From Polytrichum commune (taxonomy: Eukaryota > Streptophyta > Polytrichopsida > Polytrichales > Polytrichaceae), in NCBI GenBank assembly GCA_950295325.1, contig OX485805.1, positions 35,887,501-35,951,500 of the forward strand: a stretch of 64,000 nt of DNA, read 5' to 3'. The notes below the pieces were generated by a model. It searched no databases and was not told where the DNA came from. It worked only from the letters and a program-made list of their open reading frames with translations. Position 1 is the first letter of the stretch; every line of letters starts with the position of its first letter. This document shows, piece after piece, positions 31,319 through 40,921 of this stretch. Both the position numbers and the translations under genes were made by a program.

Positions 31319-32638
31319 GCATTCAGCAGTGCGATTGTGACGAAGTTCTCAAGCATTGACATGAAGCAAAGCGGCATGAAGACAGTGCAAGATCTGAAGG
31401 GCGAACTGAAGCTCATCACTTCGTCGGGTAGGACCTGGGCTATTTGGATGCGCGTCTTCCATGCACACAGCAACGGAGAACTCATCAACCTTGAGACGGA
31501 GAAGAAGTACAAAGAGGACCTGAAGATTAAGGTGCCTCCAATCCTCAGAGAGTTCTTCCGTCCCCTCCAAGGGTTGCTCGATGCCGAGCTTTACAAGGCG
31601 GCAGAACACCTTCTTAAGGAGACTCCGAGAAGGACAGCGCCGTATCCAAAAATCTTCCTCAAACGACCAAGGTTTATGAAGCCTTCAACGTACCATATTA
31701 AGGAATGGTGCGAATACAGGAAGAAGAAGACATTGGCTATGAGGGAGATAGGCAAATTGGTACCCGCCTACAACCTTACAAATGCAGATGGTGACATTGT
31801 GTGGGACAACTGGAGGGGATTGAAAATAGCATACCACATCAATGGCGTCTCAATGAAGGCATTGATAAGAGCAGCATCTCCGTTCTTGGCCCAGCACTCA
31901 AGGAAGAACGAGAAGAAAGGTTCTATCGACGAAAGGGAGATAACTTTGTATAAACACTTCCTCGATAGAAAGAAGAATGCCAAATTTGAGGGTGTCGCGA
32001 GGTTTTGCGCTGTGACATCACAATTCAAGTTCGGCAAGTGGGACACCCATGTTTCGCGGGCCACTGTGAGAGATGACCCCCGGGGCTGTCCTTTTGCTAT
32101 CTTTGATTTCCGTGCATTTCCAAATTCTTGGAAACAACCTCCTCCGGGGACCCCTTTCTACGACAGCTTCCTGAAAGCTTTCAAGAGCTTTCGGTCTCCT
32201 GCACTTCTGGAGCCAAACGTGTGGCTGTGGATTGTGGACCAAGAGAGATCCGCAGCGGTCGTCGACCTATACAACTCGACGATGGATCTCGAATACAATA
32301 TCTTCCACAGCACATACGTCCCCGCGAAGACGGAAGGCATCGCCGCCATCGAAGAAGCAAGGGGGGTAAAGCAAGTCGGCGTTATATGTCTCTATTTCTT
32401 GACACGGAAGTCTTTGCCAAGTGGGCGTTTGCCTGTAAAGGCGAAGAGCGTGTTCAAGAAAATTTACCAGTTGCCGCCTCCACACCCCAAGGAGCTAATG
32501 GACGAGGCGATGTTCGCAATCTGCCCGGCAACCGAGCTCCGAATGGACTTTTACATAGGAGTATTGAAGGCTGTGACTGTGATGAGTGAGACAGTGTACA
32601 ACGTCTTCGGGGGGACCAAATTTGTTTATGCGGCATTG
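31319..32638 (+). CDS. Exon 2 of the ParB/methyltransferase-like gene
   Basis: This exon has 440 open codons with no lesion, from AFSSAIVTKFSSIDMKQ to KFVYAAL. The second half reads like a beta-class DNA methyltransferase: a strand-loop CPFAIFDFRAFP where active enzymes carry DPPY or SPPY, helices, then PNVWLWIVDQERSAAVVDLY, ICLYFLTRK, and finally SETVYNVFGGTKFVYAAL in place of the AdoMet-binding DxFxGxGT motif. The acidic and Pro-Pro-Tyr catalytic residues are absent, so if the fold call is right the domain is probably not a working methylase. The exon is unusually intact compared with its neighbours. Confidence 0.5.
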
Positions 32639-32677
32639 GTAAGTACTTAAAAAAACTTTCATGCCTCCACCTGATGC

Positions 32678-32830
32678 AACTTTACGGCCGCGCGACCGTA
32701 AAGTTTAACCACCTAGTTCATTTCAACTTTGCGGCCGCGCTGCAGTGCATATTTACGGCCGCGCGGCCGTAAAGTTATCAAACCTAACCCAGTGTGCATT
32801 TTACGGACGCACGTCCGTAAAATGCACACT
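32678..32830. repeat. Palindromes in intron 32639-32910, including a 40-bp inverted repeat
   Basis: 32678-32705 has half-site AACTTTACGGCCGC with one mismatch. 32724-32739 is a lone half-site (AACTTTGCGGCCGCGC). 32752-32773 is a perfect 22-bp copy with the core changed on both sides (GGCCGC / GCGGCC). 32791-32830 has 20-base arms, AGTGTGCATTTTACGGACGC and its complement, with one mismatch. Core and flanks change symmetrically. Confidence 0.93.
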
Positions 32831-32910
32831 GCATCATGTTTGTATGTCCATCTTCCCCGTCAATTCAATCTTGATACCAACAATCCACTAACTTTTTTTA
32901 TTTGGTGCAG

Positions 32911-34314
32911 ATGCTTGGGTTGCAGGTTAACTCGTTTGTGGGGGTTGGCGACATGGATGAGTGCAAAGATCACAAGAAGCTTGCAGAGAAAATGGATCTC
33001 AATGACTTCTTGGATATCATTACCCCACATCCTGTTGTTCCTCTTGCCTCTAGAGAGGAGCCTTCTCATGCAGGCGGGTGGGGCAGCGATGGAGACGATG
33101 ATCCAATGTCTCCAAGGGGACAGCCCTCCAGGCAGGAAGACTTGCGCGGTCTTGCTCGTCATCCAGTGTATCGCGTGGCGTATCTCCTGGGTGAAGTCGA
33201 CATGGATGCAGAGGAGGCGCAGCCCAACGTCACTCCAATTCGGGTGCCTCATAATACGCCTAGTCTATCACCCTTTGGGACTCCCACTTCTCGAGTTGGG
33301 CTTCCTTCCACTGCGGGGCCATCTCGTGTTGCAAGGCTTATGGCGGAGAGGGATGCGGACCTTGCTGCAGAAACCGGATGCACGGCGTCCTCTGGTGGGG
33401 GAGAGCCCAGTGAGCAGGCGGCGCTCCCGCCCATGGAAGGTAGAGATATGCTAGAGTTGATATCGAGGCCCGATATCGACTCCTACCGTGCAAGCCGGCG
33501 GCAGAGGAACAAGACGCCTTACAACGAATACCCCGAAGGCGCCATCTTGGAACTCTCAGATGAAGACGAGGATGAGGTGAGGCTGTACGCTTCCATTTCC
33601 GCCTTGCCTTCTGAGCCAGGCAAGGTGAAGAGAGAGCCCATGTCCGTCTCCGAGCTGGACGAGAAGATGGAGAAGAGGATGAAGGAAGAGCTTGACATGC
33701 GGCTCCGGGAGGCCAACGAAGAGCACGCCAGGAAGATGGCCGCCATCCAAGCTGAGATGGAGCAAGCTAGGTTGGAGTCTGCTCGGAGGCACGCCGACCT
33801 CATGGCTCAAAATCAACAATTCTTGGCTCAAAGCCAACAATTCATGAGCATGATGGCAAGCTTGCAGGCAAGACCCCAGGTGGTGTATGCAGCGCCCGAG
33901 CCCGCCATGTCCGTGCCCCCCGTTCTGGTGCGCCCTCCTTCTAGCAGCCACACGGTGTACATACCGGAGCACACCTATACGGCCCCCGCGTTGGTTGTCC
34001 CGCCCCCTCCCCAGGTTGCTGCCGCTCCAGAGCCCTCCCCTCCCGCCATAGGAGACGATGAAGATGTCAACATGGGCGACGCCCCCCTCGCCGATGAAGA
34101 TGTACATATGCGGGGGGGCCAAGACTCCTCGCATGAGGATCAACCTTTCGTCGGCACGCAAGCGTCGCAAGCAGGTGGAGCCGATTTGTTGGTGGTGGAA
34201 GACACGCAGGGCGAATTTACGGACGCGCGTCCGGAACCTGGCCCCGCAACTGGGCCTGGTGAGGGAGGCACTGCCGGCGAGGAACTCACCGCTGAAGAGG
34301 TAATCAACCTTTGA
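32911..34314 (+). CDS. Exon 3 of the ParB/methyltransferase-like gene
   Basis: 467 codons are open. The start MLGLQVNSFVGVGDMDEC completes the methyltransferase-like motif split by the intron. A long disordered part follows, rich in Pro, Ser, Gly and acidic residues, with a predicted coiled coil (DEKMEKRMKEELDMRLREAN and a Gln-rich QNQQFLAQSQQF stretch) and a Pro/Val-rich tail. A half-decayed palindrome is translated near the end as GEFTDARP. The frame stops at TGA 34312-34314, but GAG before GTAATC at 34309 could be a further splice donor. Codon use is GC-richer than in nearby genes. Confidence 0.6.
   Translation: MLGLQVNSFVGVGDMDECKDHKKLAEKMDLNDFLDIITPHPVVPLASREEPSHAGGWGSDGDDDPMSPRGQPSRQEDLRGLARHPVYRVAYLLGEVDMDAEEAQPNVTPIRVPHNTPSLSPFGTPTSRVGLPSTAGPSRVARLMAERDADLAAETGCTASSGGGEPSEQAALPPMEGRDMLELISRPDIDSYRASRRQRNKTPYNEYPEGAILELSDEDEDEVRLYASISALPSEPGKVKREPMSVSELDEKMEKRMKEELDMRLREANEEHARKMAAIQAEMEQARLESARRHADLMAQNQQFLAQSQQFMSMMASLQARPQVVYAAPEPAMSVPPVLVRPPSSSHTVYIPEHTYTAPALVVPPPPQVAAAPEPSPPAIGDDEDVNMGDAPLADEDVHMRGGQDSSHEDQPFVGTQASQAGGADLLVVEDTQGEFTDARPEPGPATGPGEGGTAGEELTAEEVINL
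34212..34237. repeat. Palindrome copy inside the coding exon
   Basis: GAATTTACGGACGC is intact, but the other arm has changed (GCGTCCGGAACC). It is the only copy seen in coding sequence and is read as EFTDARP. Confidence 0.85.
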
Positions 34315-34326
34315 GCATGCCTCCCT

Positions 34327-34350
34327 CTTTACAGACGCGCGTCCGTAAGT
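34327..34350. repeat. Decayed palindrome just after the coding end
   Basis: CTTTACAGACGC then GCGTCCGTAAGT, with one change in each arm. Rightmost copy noticed in the window. Confidence 0.8.
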
Positions 34351-34692
34351 TCCCAGTCAGCCAGCTTTCGTGGCGTGTGCATATTTTCGAGTTCGAATCT
34401 CGACTTCGCCCGCAGCGGCGGATCCAATTTTGCTAGTGTAGGCTCAATTAATCTTAGGAGAGACCTTTAGTGACAATGTAAATTATTCGCGAAATGTATA
34501 TCACCAAACACATTAATACAATTTTTTGAACTGGATAGTTCTTCGGATACTTGTTGCCTCGCATTTCTTTGTTGCGTTTTTGCATGCTTGTCATTTGGTT
34601 TTCCTGGGTAGTGCCATTCACCTAGGTAGTATGTGCCATCATAGGGTCCGTCGGAGATATGTTGCAACCCCGCCGAAAGACCAAGCCATATT
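34351..34692. other. Short intergenic stretch
   Basis: No gene is seen. GAGTTCGAATCTCG near 34405 resembles a tRNA T-arm/B-box, perhaps a SINE remnant; nothing else supports that. Confidence 0.4.
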
Positions 34693-35277
34693 ATGAGGAA
34701 AAACTTCATAATATTTGACCTCAATGGCGTGCTTTGTCAATCCACACATATCTCCAATAGTGCGTCCAAGGGTCCCTACCGTACTCCACAAGACATGGAT
34801 TACGGCGGGCGCTTCGATACACTAATTAACAAGAAGGTTGTGCGCGTCCGGCCCGGCTTGAGGTGCTTCCTTCGTGAGGTCCTCGGCTTGGCCCATGCCA
34901 TCATCTGGAGCTCCATGCTGATGGACAACACGAAGGCCGTTGTCAGTTTCCTTTTCCGAGAACTCGCAATGCCGTGCTTGCTTCTGGGTCAAATATTGGA
35001 TAGGCGAACACTGAAGACTACGACTTGCGAGTCTGATCGTTGTTTGGCCCTACGAAAGAGTGCAAGACGTTCGGTTTCCCAAACACGTTCGTATTCCACT
35101 TATTCGGTAGGGGGTCGGCCAATATGGGAAAATGGCATATATTCGAGGGCTGGGAATGGGAATAAACAAGGTTACAGTCGCGGAGCCGAGATATTTAGAG
35201 CCATGGACGCCATGAAAGCAAAAGAAAAAGAAACGGCCGCAAAGGCTAATAATAGTATTTCAAAAACAAAAGAGTGA
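34693..35277 (+). pseudogene. Shortened FCP1/NLI-type phosphatase-like gene
   Basis: The 194-residue frame starts MRKNFIIFDLNGVLCQS, a HAD/FCP1 motif I in which the usual DxDGTL is DLNGVL, so the second Asp is missing. It continues VVRVRPGLRCFLREVLG and AIIWSSMLMDNTKAVVSFLF, the FCP1-homology core. After LLLGQIL the homology ends abruptly and the frame joins a tail, GYSRGAEIFRAMDAMKAKEK, which matches the C-terminus of the paralogue at 54.2-54.4 kb. The middle, including the DDS motif, is lost in frame. FCP1-family enzymes remove phosphate from Ser/Thr, but this copy cannot have an intact active site. The upstream frame is open, so 34693 is a provisional start. Confidence 0.6.
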
Positions 35278-35839
35278 CGCCTATTCATGGTCCAAATGTA
35301 TAGGCTATATTAAAATACATATAGATGTGGATTTGTGTTTCTAGGGCTTTGGCCTAATAGTGGATATTCCACTTGCATTTTGTATTTTGACCCTCTTCAA
35401 TGAATATGATATCGATTTCCTATATGCAAATGTTGTAATTGTCCCATTTCCCTATTTTTATATGTGTAATTACATGCATTTGAGTTTCATATTTGTTTCC
35501 ATATTGGGAACATAGCATATTTGTAGTGTTTTCATTCCTATAAATGTGAAAGCCACGTCCTTAAATAGTCTCAAAATTAACAAAAAGTCTCCAAATAACG
35601 AATATAATGTTTACTGCCGAGCCACAAGGGTCAGCTGGTTAAGCCGGTTGCTACATACAAACTGCTGCCGAGCCAAATCTTGGATTAAGCCGGTCTAAGC
35701 CTTGTTAGGCCTTCACTTAACGAGTTAATAAATATAAACCTTAGTCGCCTTCCCACAAATTAATCTTGAACCACAATAGACTATTTTAGAATATATTAAG
35801 ACTTAGGTAAGTATTGGATTTATTAGGCTAGGTAGGGCA
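35278..35839. other. AT-rich intergenic stretch
   Basis: No gene is seen. A short piece at 35560-35612 (AAAGTCTCC...TAACGAATATAATG) belongs to the dispersed repeat at 54905. A Gln/Arg tRNA-like word (GTCAGCTGGTTAAGC) lies near 35631, possibly SINE-derived. Confidence 0.5.
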
Positions 35840-36273
35840 TGTGTGACTTTTAAATGTATTTGGTACTTGAACCATTGATAAAAGTGTTTTTCAACACTTG
35901 AACCTATTGGTCAAAATAAATCATTTGGATTACTAATGAAGAAGGTGGAGGACATCCGCGGTGGCGAGACAAAGGAGGTTAGGCCGAGGGAGAAAATGGA
36001 GGACTCTAGTGACGGAAGAGTGAAGGAGGGGATAATAAAAAACCAAAGGAGAATATCTTTGAGAGCTTGTGTTGCCAAGGCCGCCGGTTGGACCCTTGAG
36101 AGGGCCAATTCAGCTACAAGTCAAGAGGCTACCATTAATAAATGAAGTGATTCAAAATAACATGAATGCTTTGGGATGTGAAGTGAGCATTTTCAATACA
36201 CAAAACAATACATGTGATTCTCAACACCATCACCCGGACTAGGACGCTTAAGGGTGGTGGGTTTGGCCTCACA
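35840..36273 (+). repeat. Relic of an LTR related to copies 1 and 2, opposite orientation
   Basis: It ends GGACGCTTAAGGGTGGTGGG then TTTGGCCTCACA, the reverse complement of the LTR start at 872. Its 36045-36100 part translates SLRACVAKAAGWTLE, as does the minus strand of the long LTR near 1130-1190. No partner LTR or coding region is seen. The left boundary is uncertain. Confidence 0.6.
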
Positions 36274-36398
36274 TGGAGCGAACGGGGCGGACGGGGGAGG
36301 GGGTGGAGCGGACGGAGGGGGGTCGAGCGGATGGGGGTTGGGAACGGGGGGAACGCTGGAGCGGACGGGGGAACGCGGAGGGGAGCGGGGGGGAGGGG
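36274..36398. repeat. G-rich minisatellite 1
   Basis: Repeats of GGAGCGGACGGGGG and GGGAACG begin exactly at the end of the LTR relic. It belongs to the same family as the arrays at 39.5, 44.0 and 52.3 kb. It is potentially G-quadruplex forming. Confidence 0.85.
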
Positions 36399-36575
36399 AA
36401 CAACGTGCAATTGCGGCCATATATTTTCTGGCAGTAGAAATAATATTGCATATTCATGTAGAGGACTTCATTACCTATCCATGGATACCAAAAACTCATT
36501 TTTTGAACTTCATATGAATTTTTGAGAGCCAAAAAACCGAGACTATGTCCAAACTTCCAAAAAAAAGTGTTTCTG
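36399..36575 (+). repeat. Dispersed repeat R1 (CAGTAGAAATA family)
   Basis: The run from AATTGCGGCCAT through TTTTCTGGCAGTAGAAATA, TACCTATCCATGGATACC and AGAGCCAAAAAAC recurs at 40165-40335 and 43819-43965, each time next to a G-rich array. Confidence 0.85.
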
Positions 36576-37296
36576 AATTATATAAATATAAATATAAGCA
36601 ATTGTGAAGAGTCCTTGTGAGAGAATACCATTCATAAAATTGCACACCCAATCAAAACTTTATTCAATATCAAGTTTACAAATCACGAGTGAATATGAAT
36701 CAATGTAACTAGATGTGTAGTTTTCATCATCCATATTATGGTTGTATTTCATCCATTAACGTTTATAGAGTCAGATTTACAAAGAAAGGAGTACCATTTT
36801 GTTAACAGTTAACACGTTTAACATTTATAGTGTGCAATATGTGGGGAGTAGAAGAAAGTTAACATTTAGAGATGTTTAGGATCACGTGTACAACCGATAT
36901 AACTATTGCAATATTGTGGTCAACTTTAGTTAACTAGATATAACTATAGTTGACTACATTTTGTGGCATACCAAAATTAGAATAAATATAGGTAACTGCA
37001 TTTTGGCAAGACATATCACAAACAACTATAGTTAACTTGAACTTAGCACATGGATGTGATAACAACGATGTGAAAGAACGATGTGGCCTCACGAGAGGCG
37101 TGAACCTTGGTTAGCCTCCCATAGACTTCTTCTCGATTATGGAGCAAAAACCTCATGGAGTATGAACATTGCACTAAGATCCATAAACCTCATACAATAT
37201 ACAAGTTTTGTATGAAAAAATGATGGCTTTATTTACATCTCCAACGGTTACAAAATTGGTATGATTCAAAATTGCTGCAAAAAAAACAAAAAAAAT
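36576..37296. other. AT-rich stretch, no gene seen
   Basis: Nothing recognisable on either strand; it lies downstream of the kinase-like gene. Confidence 0.6.
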
Positions 37297-39216
37297 CTAT
37301 TTTGCAGTGTCACGGAAACACATTGTCGGGTTAACCATGTTGTATGGAGGGGACTTCAACATGTTCACTACGTGTGTGATGGTTGACCTTTCCGTTGGAT
37401 TGGTCTTCGTCAATGAATCCAATGCTAACTCAAACCGCATCTTCAAGCCATTTGGATCACTGTTTAGCTGAAACAAGGGGGAAGTCGAATCCTTGGCATA
37501 AATCTTCTTTGCCAAAGCACCCACTGAGAAGGACTCCGAGAGAAACGTGTGCCTATGTTTCCGAGCCATCCTCACCGGAGAGGTGGACGTTCCACGTTGC
37601 CCTCGTACATGGAATAATTCTGGACCAGCACGGTTGTATTTTGCTTTGTGCTTGTTCATCTCATCCACTGAATCTCTTCCATAGTTGGAGGGTGCGTCTT
37701 CATCTCCCCGGGATGCCATGCCCCAATCACACACACCAATGTAAACCGTGTTATCACGATCTTGTGGGAAATGCAGCATGACATTGTTGGGATTAAGGTC
37801 ATTGTGCAACACGTCATGCTTGTGCACTACATCCACAATGCGCATTAGAGCCCATGCCACATAAGCTTGATGCCTTCAATATACCACCAACCGTTTCCGT
37901 GCTTCAAAGTCTGGCCCAGGCATTTGAAGGATTGTGCGCTCGTGGGTTTCCGGAACGCTGAAGTCATAGACCCTCATGTTCTTCAAGGAGCCTCCATTCC
38001 ACCACATCGAATAGGATTTGTATGTTTTCATATTGAGGTATTGTAGCTTGATTACCCCAGGATGATCTACTGGACACGCCAATGCTTCAACTGAACGCTC
38101 CTTTCGGTTCTCCAGACTATTCGTGGCCTTCATGGTCTTCCCAGCCCACTCTATCCAGCTAGGGATGAATGATGCTCCATGAATTGTGACTCTCCGCACC
38201 ACTCCGAAGGTCCCTTGGAAGATTTCCTTATCCAAGGCTTTGATCTCCACATTCCTAGGCAACCATATGACACCCTGCCGGCCCTGAGTGGCAATGTTGT
38301 CTGCCATCTGCCTGTCAATAAAAATGGGAAGGTTGCGGGCGGATGTTCCTTTTGCTGCTATTACGCCTCTTTTCCAATTCTCTAGCTTCATGTACAGCTC
38401 GGACTTCCTGCCACTATTATTTCCCTCGCCAGGATGCAGAGCATCATATGCCATTGTTGGATTGTAGATTGCTTCCCTGGCTTGTTGTTCAATCCAGGTG
38501 TCCCAATCGCTCATGCCCCTAGCTTCTTCAAACTCCGCTCCAGCTGTGGCTTCCGTGAGAATAAGCATCAAATCGTTCCTCACCAACTCTAAACCCTTTG
38601 TACCATCATTGAGGTATTTTTTTTCCAAATAAACCATGCTGTTATTTCTAAACCACTCCAACAGCATGACTATACAATGGTTTCGAGCCTCATCGATCCG
38701 CGGGTCACGTTTGCCTCTATTTTTCTTTTTCCTCAATTGTGAACCTGATACCGCGGACCCCTCCTCCGTCCCTTCCAAAACTGCTGGGCGTTTCTGTCCC
38801 CGTCTTTCACCATGCTCCGAACCCTGAGGTACATCACGTGCAGGGCTCTTCGGTCTTGATGTCTGCCGTGTCGGAGATCGTGGTGGCACGGACTCACCAC
38901 GAGTGGCTGCATTTATATCTGTGGAATTGCCTGAGCTTGGTCCCCTTCCTGTTCTCCCTCTATGGCCACTGTTTCCCCGACTCCCACGTGTTCCACGGCT
39001 TCCACGTGTTTGGTTGCACCCTGAATGACCAACAACAAAGAACTCTTCGCCAAACCGAAAAGGATCTGGACGTGGGGGACGTGCTGCAGTACTTCCACTT
39101 CCGGCATCGCTTCCCGTACCCTCTCCAGTATGCGCAGATGCAGTGCTTTGGAGCCAAACACGGTGCACCCTCGTATCCTCGTCTTGGTAAGGAGCAATGT
39201 CCTCCCCCTCCATCAT
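37297..39216 (-). pseudogene. Protein-kinase-like gene with one internal TGA
   Basis: A single 640-codon frame is broken only by TGA at 37876-37878. The N-terminal third is low-complexity (RGSRGTRGSRGNSGHRGRTG, then a basic KKKNRGKRDPR). The kinase lobe follows: a glycine-rich loop (FQGTFGVVRRV), a Lys strand (WAGKTMK) and, after the stop, a catalytic loop HNDLNPNNVML (for HRDLKxxN) and VCDWGMA (for DFG), then AGPELF (for APE). The catalytic Asp and Asn are kept, while DFG is DWG and HRD is HND. It is probably a plant kinase-like family amplified in the genome. TGA could derive from CGA by one transition. No introns are seen. Function and substrates are unknown. Confidence 0.65.
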
Positions 39217-39484
39217 GAAAAAAACCGCGTGAGTGAGTGAATGTAGAAATCAGCAAGTGAATCTGGAAAAAAAATTGCGAGGGTTCCCCCACAATTTGCC
39301 CTGCCCTCCCAAACCCCCTAAGACCCGCGCGGTGCCGCTGTCCTTGGGACGGCAACAAGGTCTCGGGTCCCTTTGTGGTGGGAGGAGAGGAAAGTGAGGG
39401 GAACTAAAGCCCCACGGCTTTATATAGGCAAAGGGGTGCACAATCATTATGGGATCCCGGTCGGATTTGACATGGGGCACGAAA
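39217..39484. other. 5' flank of the kinase-like gene
   Basis: It contains a moderately GC-rich stretch and a TATATAGG near 39420 (plus strand; CCTATATA on the minus strand) that could serve as a TATA box for the minus-strand gene. No gene is seen. Confidence 0.35.
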
Positions 39485-40164
39485 AGGACGTATGGGGAAC
39501 GTGGGAACGTGGGAACGCGGGGGCGGACGTAGGGGAACTCGGGAGGGAACGCGGGCGGACGGAAGGGAACGGAGCGCGGACGGGAGGGAACGGGAGGGAA
39601 CGGGAGGGAACATGGGGCGGACGGGAGGGAACGTGGGGCGGACGGTAGGGGAATGTGGGGCGGACGGGAGGGGAACGTGGGACGGACGGGAGGGGAACGC
39701 GGGGCGGATGGTAGGGGAACGCGGGGCGGACGGTAGGGAACGCGGGGCGGACGGTAGGGAACGCGGGGCGGACGGAGGGGAACGTGTGGCGGACGGGAGG
39801 GGAACGCGGAAGGGAACGCGGGCGGACGGAAGGGAACGGGGAGCGGACGAGAGGGAACGAGAGGGAACGTGAACGCACGGAGGGGGAACGTGGGGCGGAC
39901 GGGTGGGGAACGCTGTAGGGAACGCGGGCGGACGGAAGGGAACGGGGAGCGGACGAGAGGGAACGAGAGGGAACGTGAACGCACGGAGGGGGAACGTGGG
40001 GCGGACGGGTGGGGAACGTTGTAGGGAACGCGGACGGACGGTAGGGAACAAGGAGCGGACGAGAGGGAACGGGAGGGAATGTAAACGCACGGAGGGGAAG
40101 GTGGGGCGGACGGGTGGGGAACGTGAGGCGGACGGGAGGGAACGGGGTTGAAGGGGGGCAGGGG
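39485..40164. repeat. G-rich minisatellite 2 (about 680 bp)
   Basis: Tandem GGGGCGGACGGTAGGGAACG-type units of about 20-25 bases. Long open frames across it read as RSPPVRP repeats and are artefacts of the array. Confidence 0.95.
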
Positions 40165-40335
40165 AACAACGTGGAATTGCGGCCATGTATTTTCTGGCAG
40201 TAGAAATATTATTTCATATTCATGTAGAGGATTTCATTACCTATCCATGGATACCAAGAACTCATTTTTTGGACTTCATATGAATTTTTTAGAGCCAAAA
40301 AACGGACACTATGTCTAAACTTTTAAAAAAAAATG
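40165..40335 (+). repeat. Dispersed repeat R2
   Basis: Second copy of the CAGTAGAAATA family, directly after the G-rich array and in the same orientation as R1. Confidence 0.85.
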
Positions 40336-40346
40336 TAAATGACCGA

Positions 40347-40921
40347 GTTCACACTATGGCCGTCCAAGTCAAGAGGCCGTGCGATTGAGTGGCCCAACTT
40401 TGTTGAGAGTCCAAAGAAATGAACTGAAAATAGCCAATAAAATATAGTAAGGGTAGCCTTAGTTGGGCATAGTGTGAAGCCTCCAAAGGCCAAGCGCAAA
40501 ATCCAAACCTTTGGCCATGAACTCCCACGGCCTCTCGGCTTGGATGGCCAAAGTGTGAAGCCTCCAAAGGCCAAGCCCAAAGTCCAAACTCAAAGGAGCA
40601 TGCGACTTTATTCCTTGCTCAAAATAACCCCTCCAATCTAACGGCCAAGATCTTGTCAATGATTGATTATTTTAATGAAAAAAAAGTTCGGCCTCTCGAC
40701 GGAAGTTTGGGTTGAGCATTTTGCTATACCCAAACTTTGCTCGAGAGGCCGAACTCTTGGCGCCATAACTTCCTAAAAGTGTTGCCACCTAGGCTCTTTT
40801 GGAGGCGACGTCCTTTGGACTTCGGCCTCTAGTGTGAAGGCCGAGAGGACGGACTTTGGGCATTTCAGCATTTTCATTGGTCCAAATGTTGAACCTCTCA
40901 AAGTTTGGCCATATTGTGAAC
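40347..40921. mobile_element. MITE-like element with terminal inverted repeats
   Basis: GTTCACACTATGGCC at 40347-40361 and GGCCATATTGTGAAC at 40907-40921 are inverted copies with one mismatch. The outer right end reads CGGCCCTTA. The ~575-bp interior has no gene but many AGGCCGAGAGG / GTGTGAAGCC words and an internal hairpin. Target duplications were not identified. A related end (GTAGTGTAAAGCGGCCCTTA) occurs near 56945. Confidence 0.6.
40685..40755. repeat. 28-bp-arm hairpin inside the MITE
   Basis: AGTTCGGCCTCTCGA and TCGAGAGGCCGAACT begin and end arms of 28 bases, with the GTTTGGGT parts also pairing, around a 15-base loop. It could fold as a precursor-like RNA. Confidence 0.85.

Larger units (their letters stand above)
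29825..34314 (+). pseudogene. ParB/DGQHR-domain plus degenerate DNA-methyltransferase-like protein (gene overview)
   Basis: Three coding exons (29825-31113, 31319-32638, 32911-34314) join in phase 0 at clean GT-AG borders and give about 1,335 residues. The start ATG lies directly after an acceptor (TTTGCAG). The layout is an unknown N-terminus, a basic Ser/Pro-rich linker, a ParB/DGQHR-like motif (FYIVDGQHSMEAAK), a Rossmann-like region ending NVFGGTKFVYAALMLG, and a disordered coiled-coil tail. Bacterial and phage ParB-methyltransferase fusions have this order. Catalytic motifs look degenerate. Two lesions exist: a one-base shift near the A-run at 30053-30057 and an in-frame TAG at 30697-30699. 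It may be a recent pseudogene, or the lesions may be sequence errors or be bypassed. The family is inferred from motifs only. Confidence 0.5.

Noticed and set aside
34400-34420. tRNA T-arm-like word
   Set aside because: No acceptor stem or anticodon arm around it; not a tRNA gene.
36193-36525. Frames across the 36.3-kb G-rich array
   Set aside because: Arise from the array and the LTR relic; no support.
39250-40186. Long minus-strand frames rich in RSPPVRP
   Set aside because: Translation of the G-rich minisatellite in several frames at once; no start context or conserved domain.
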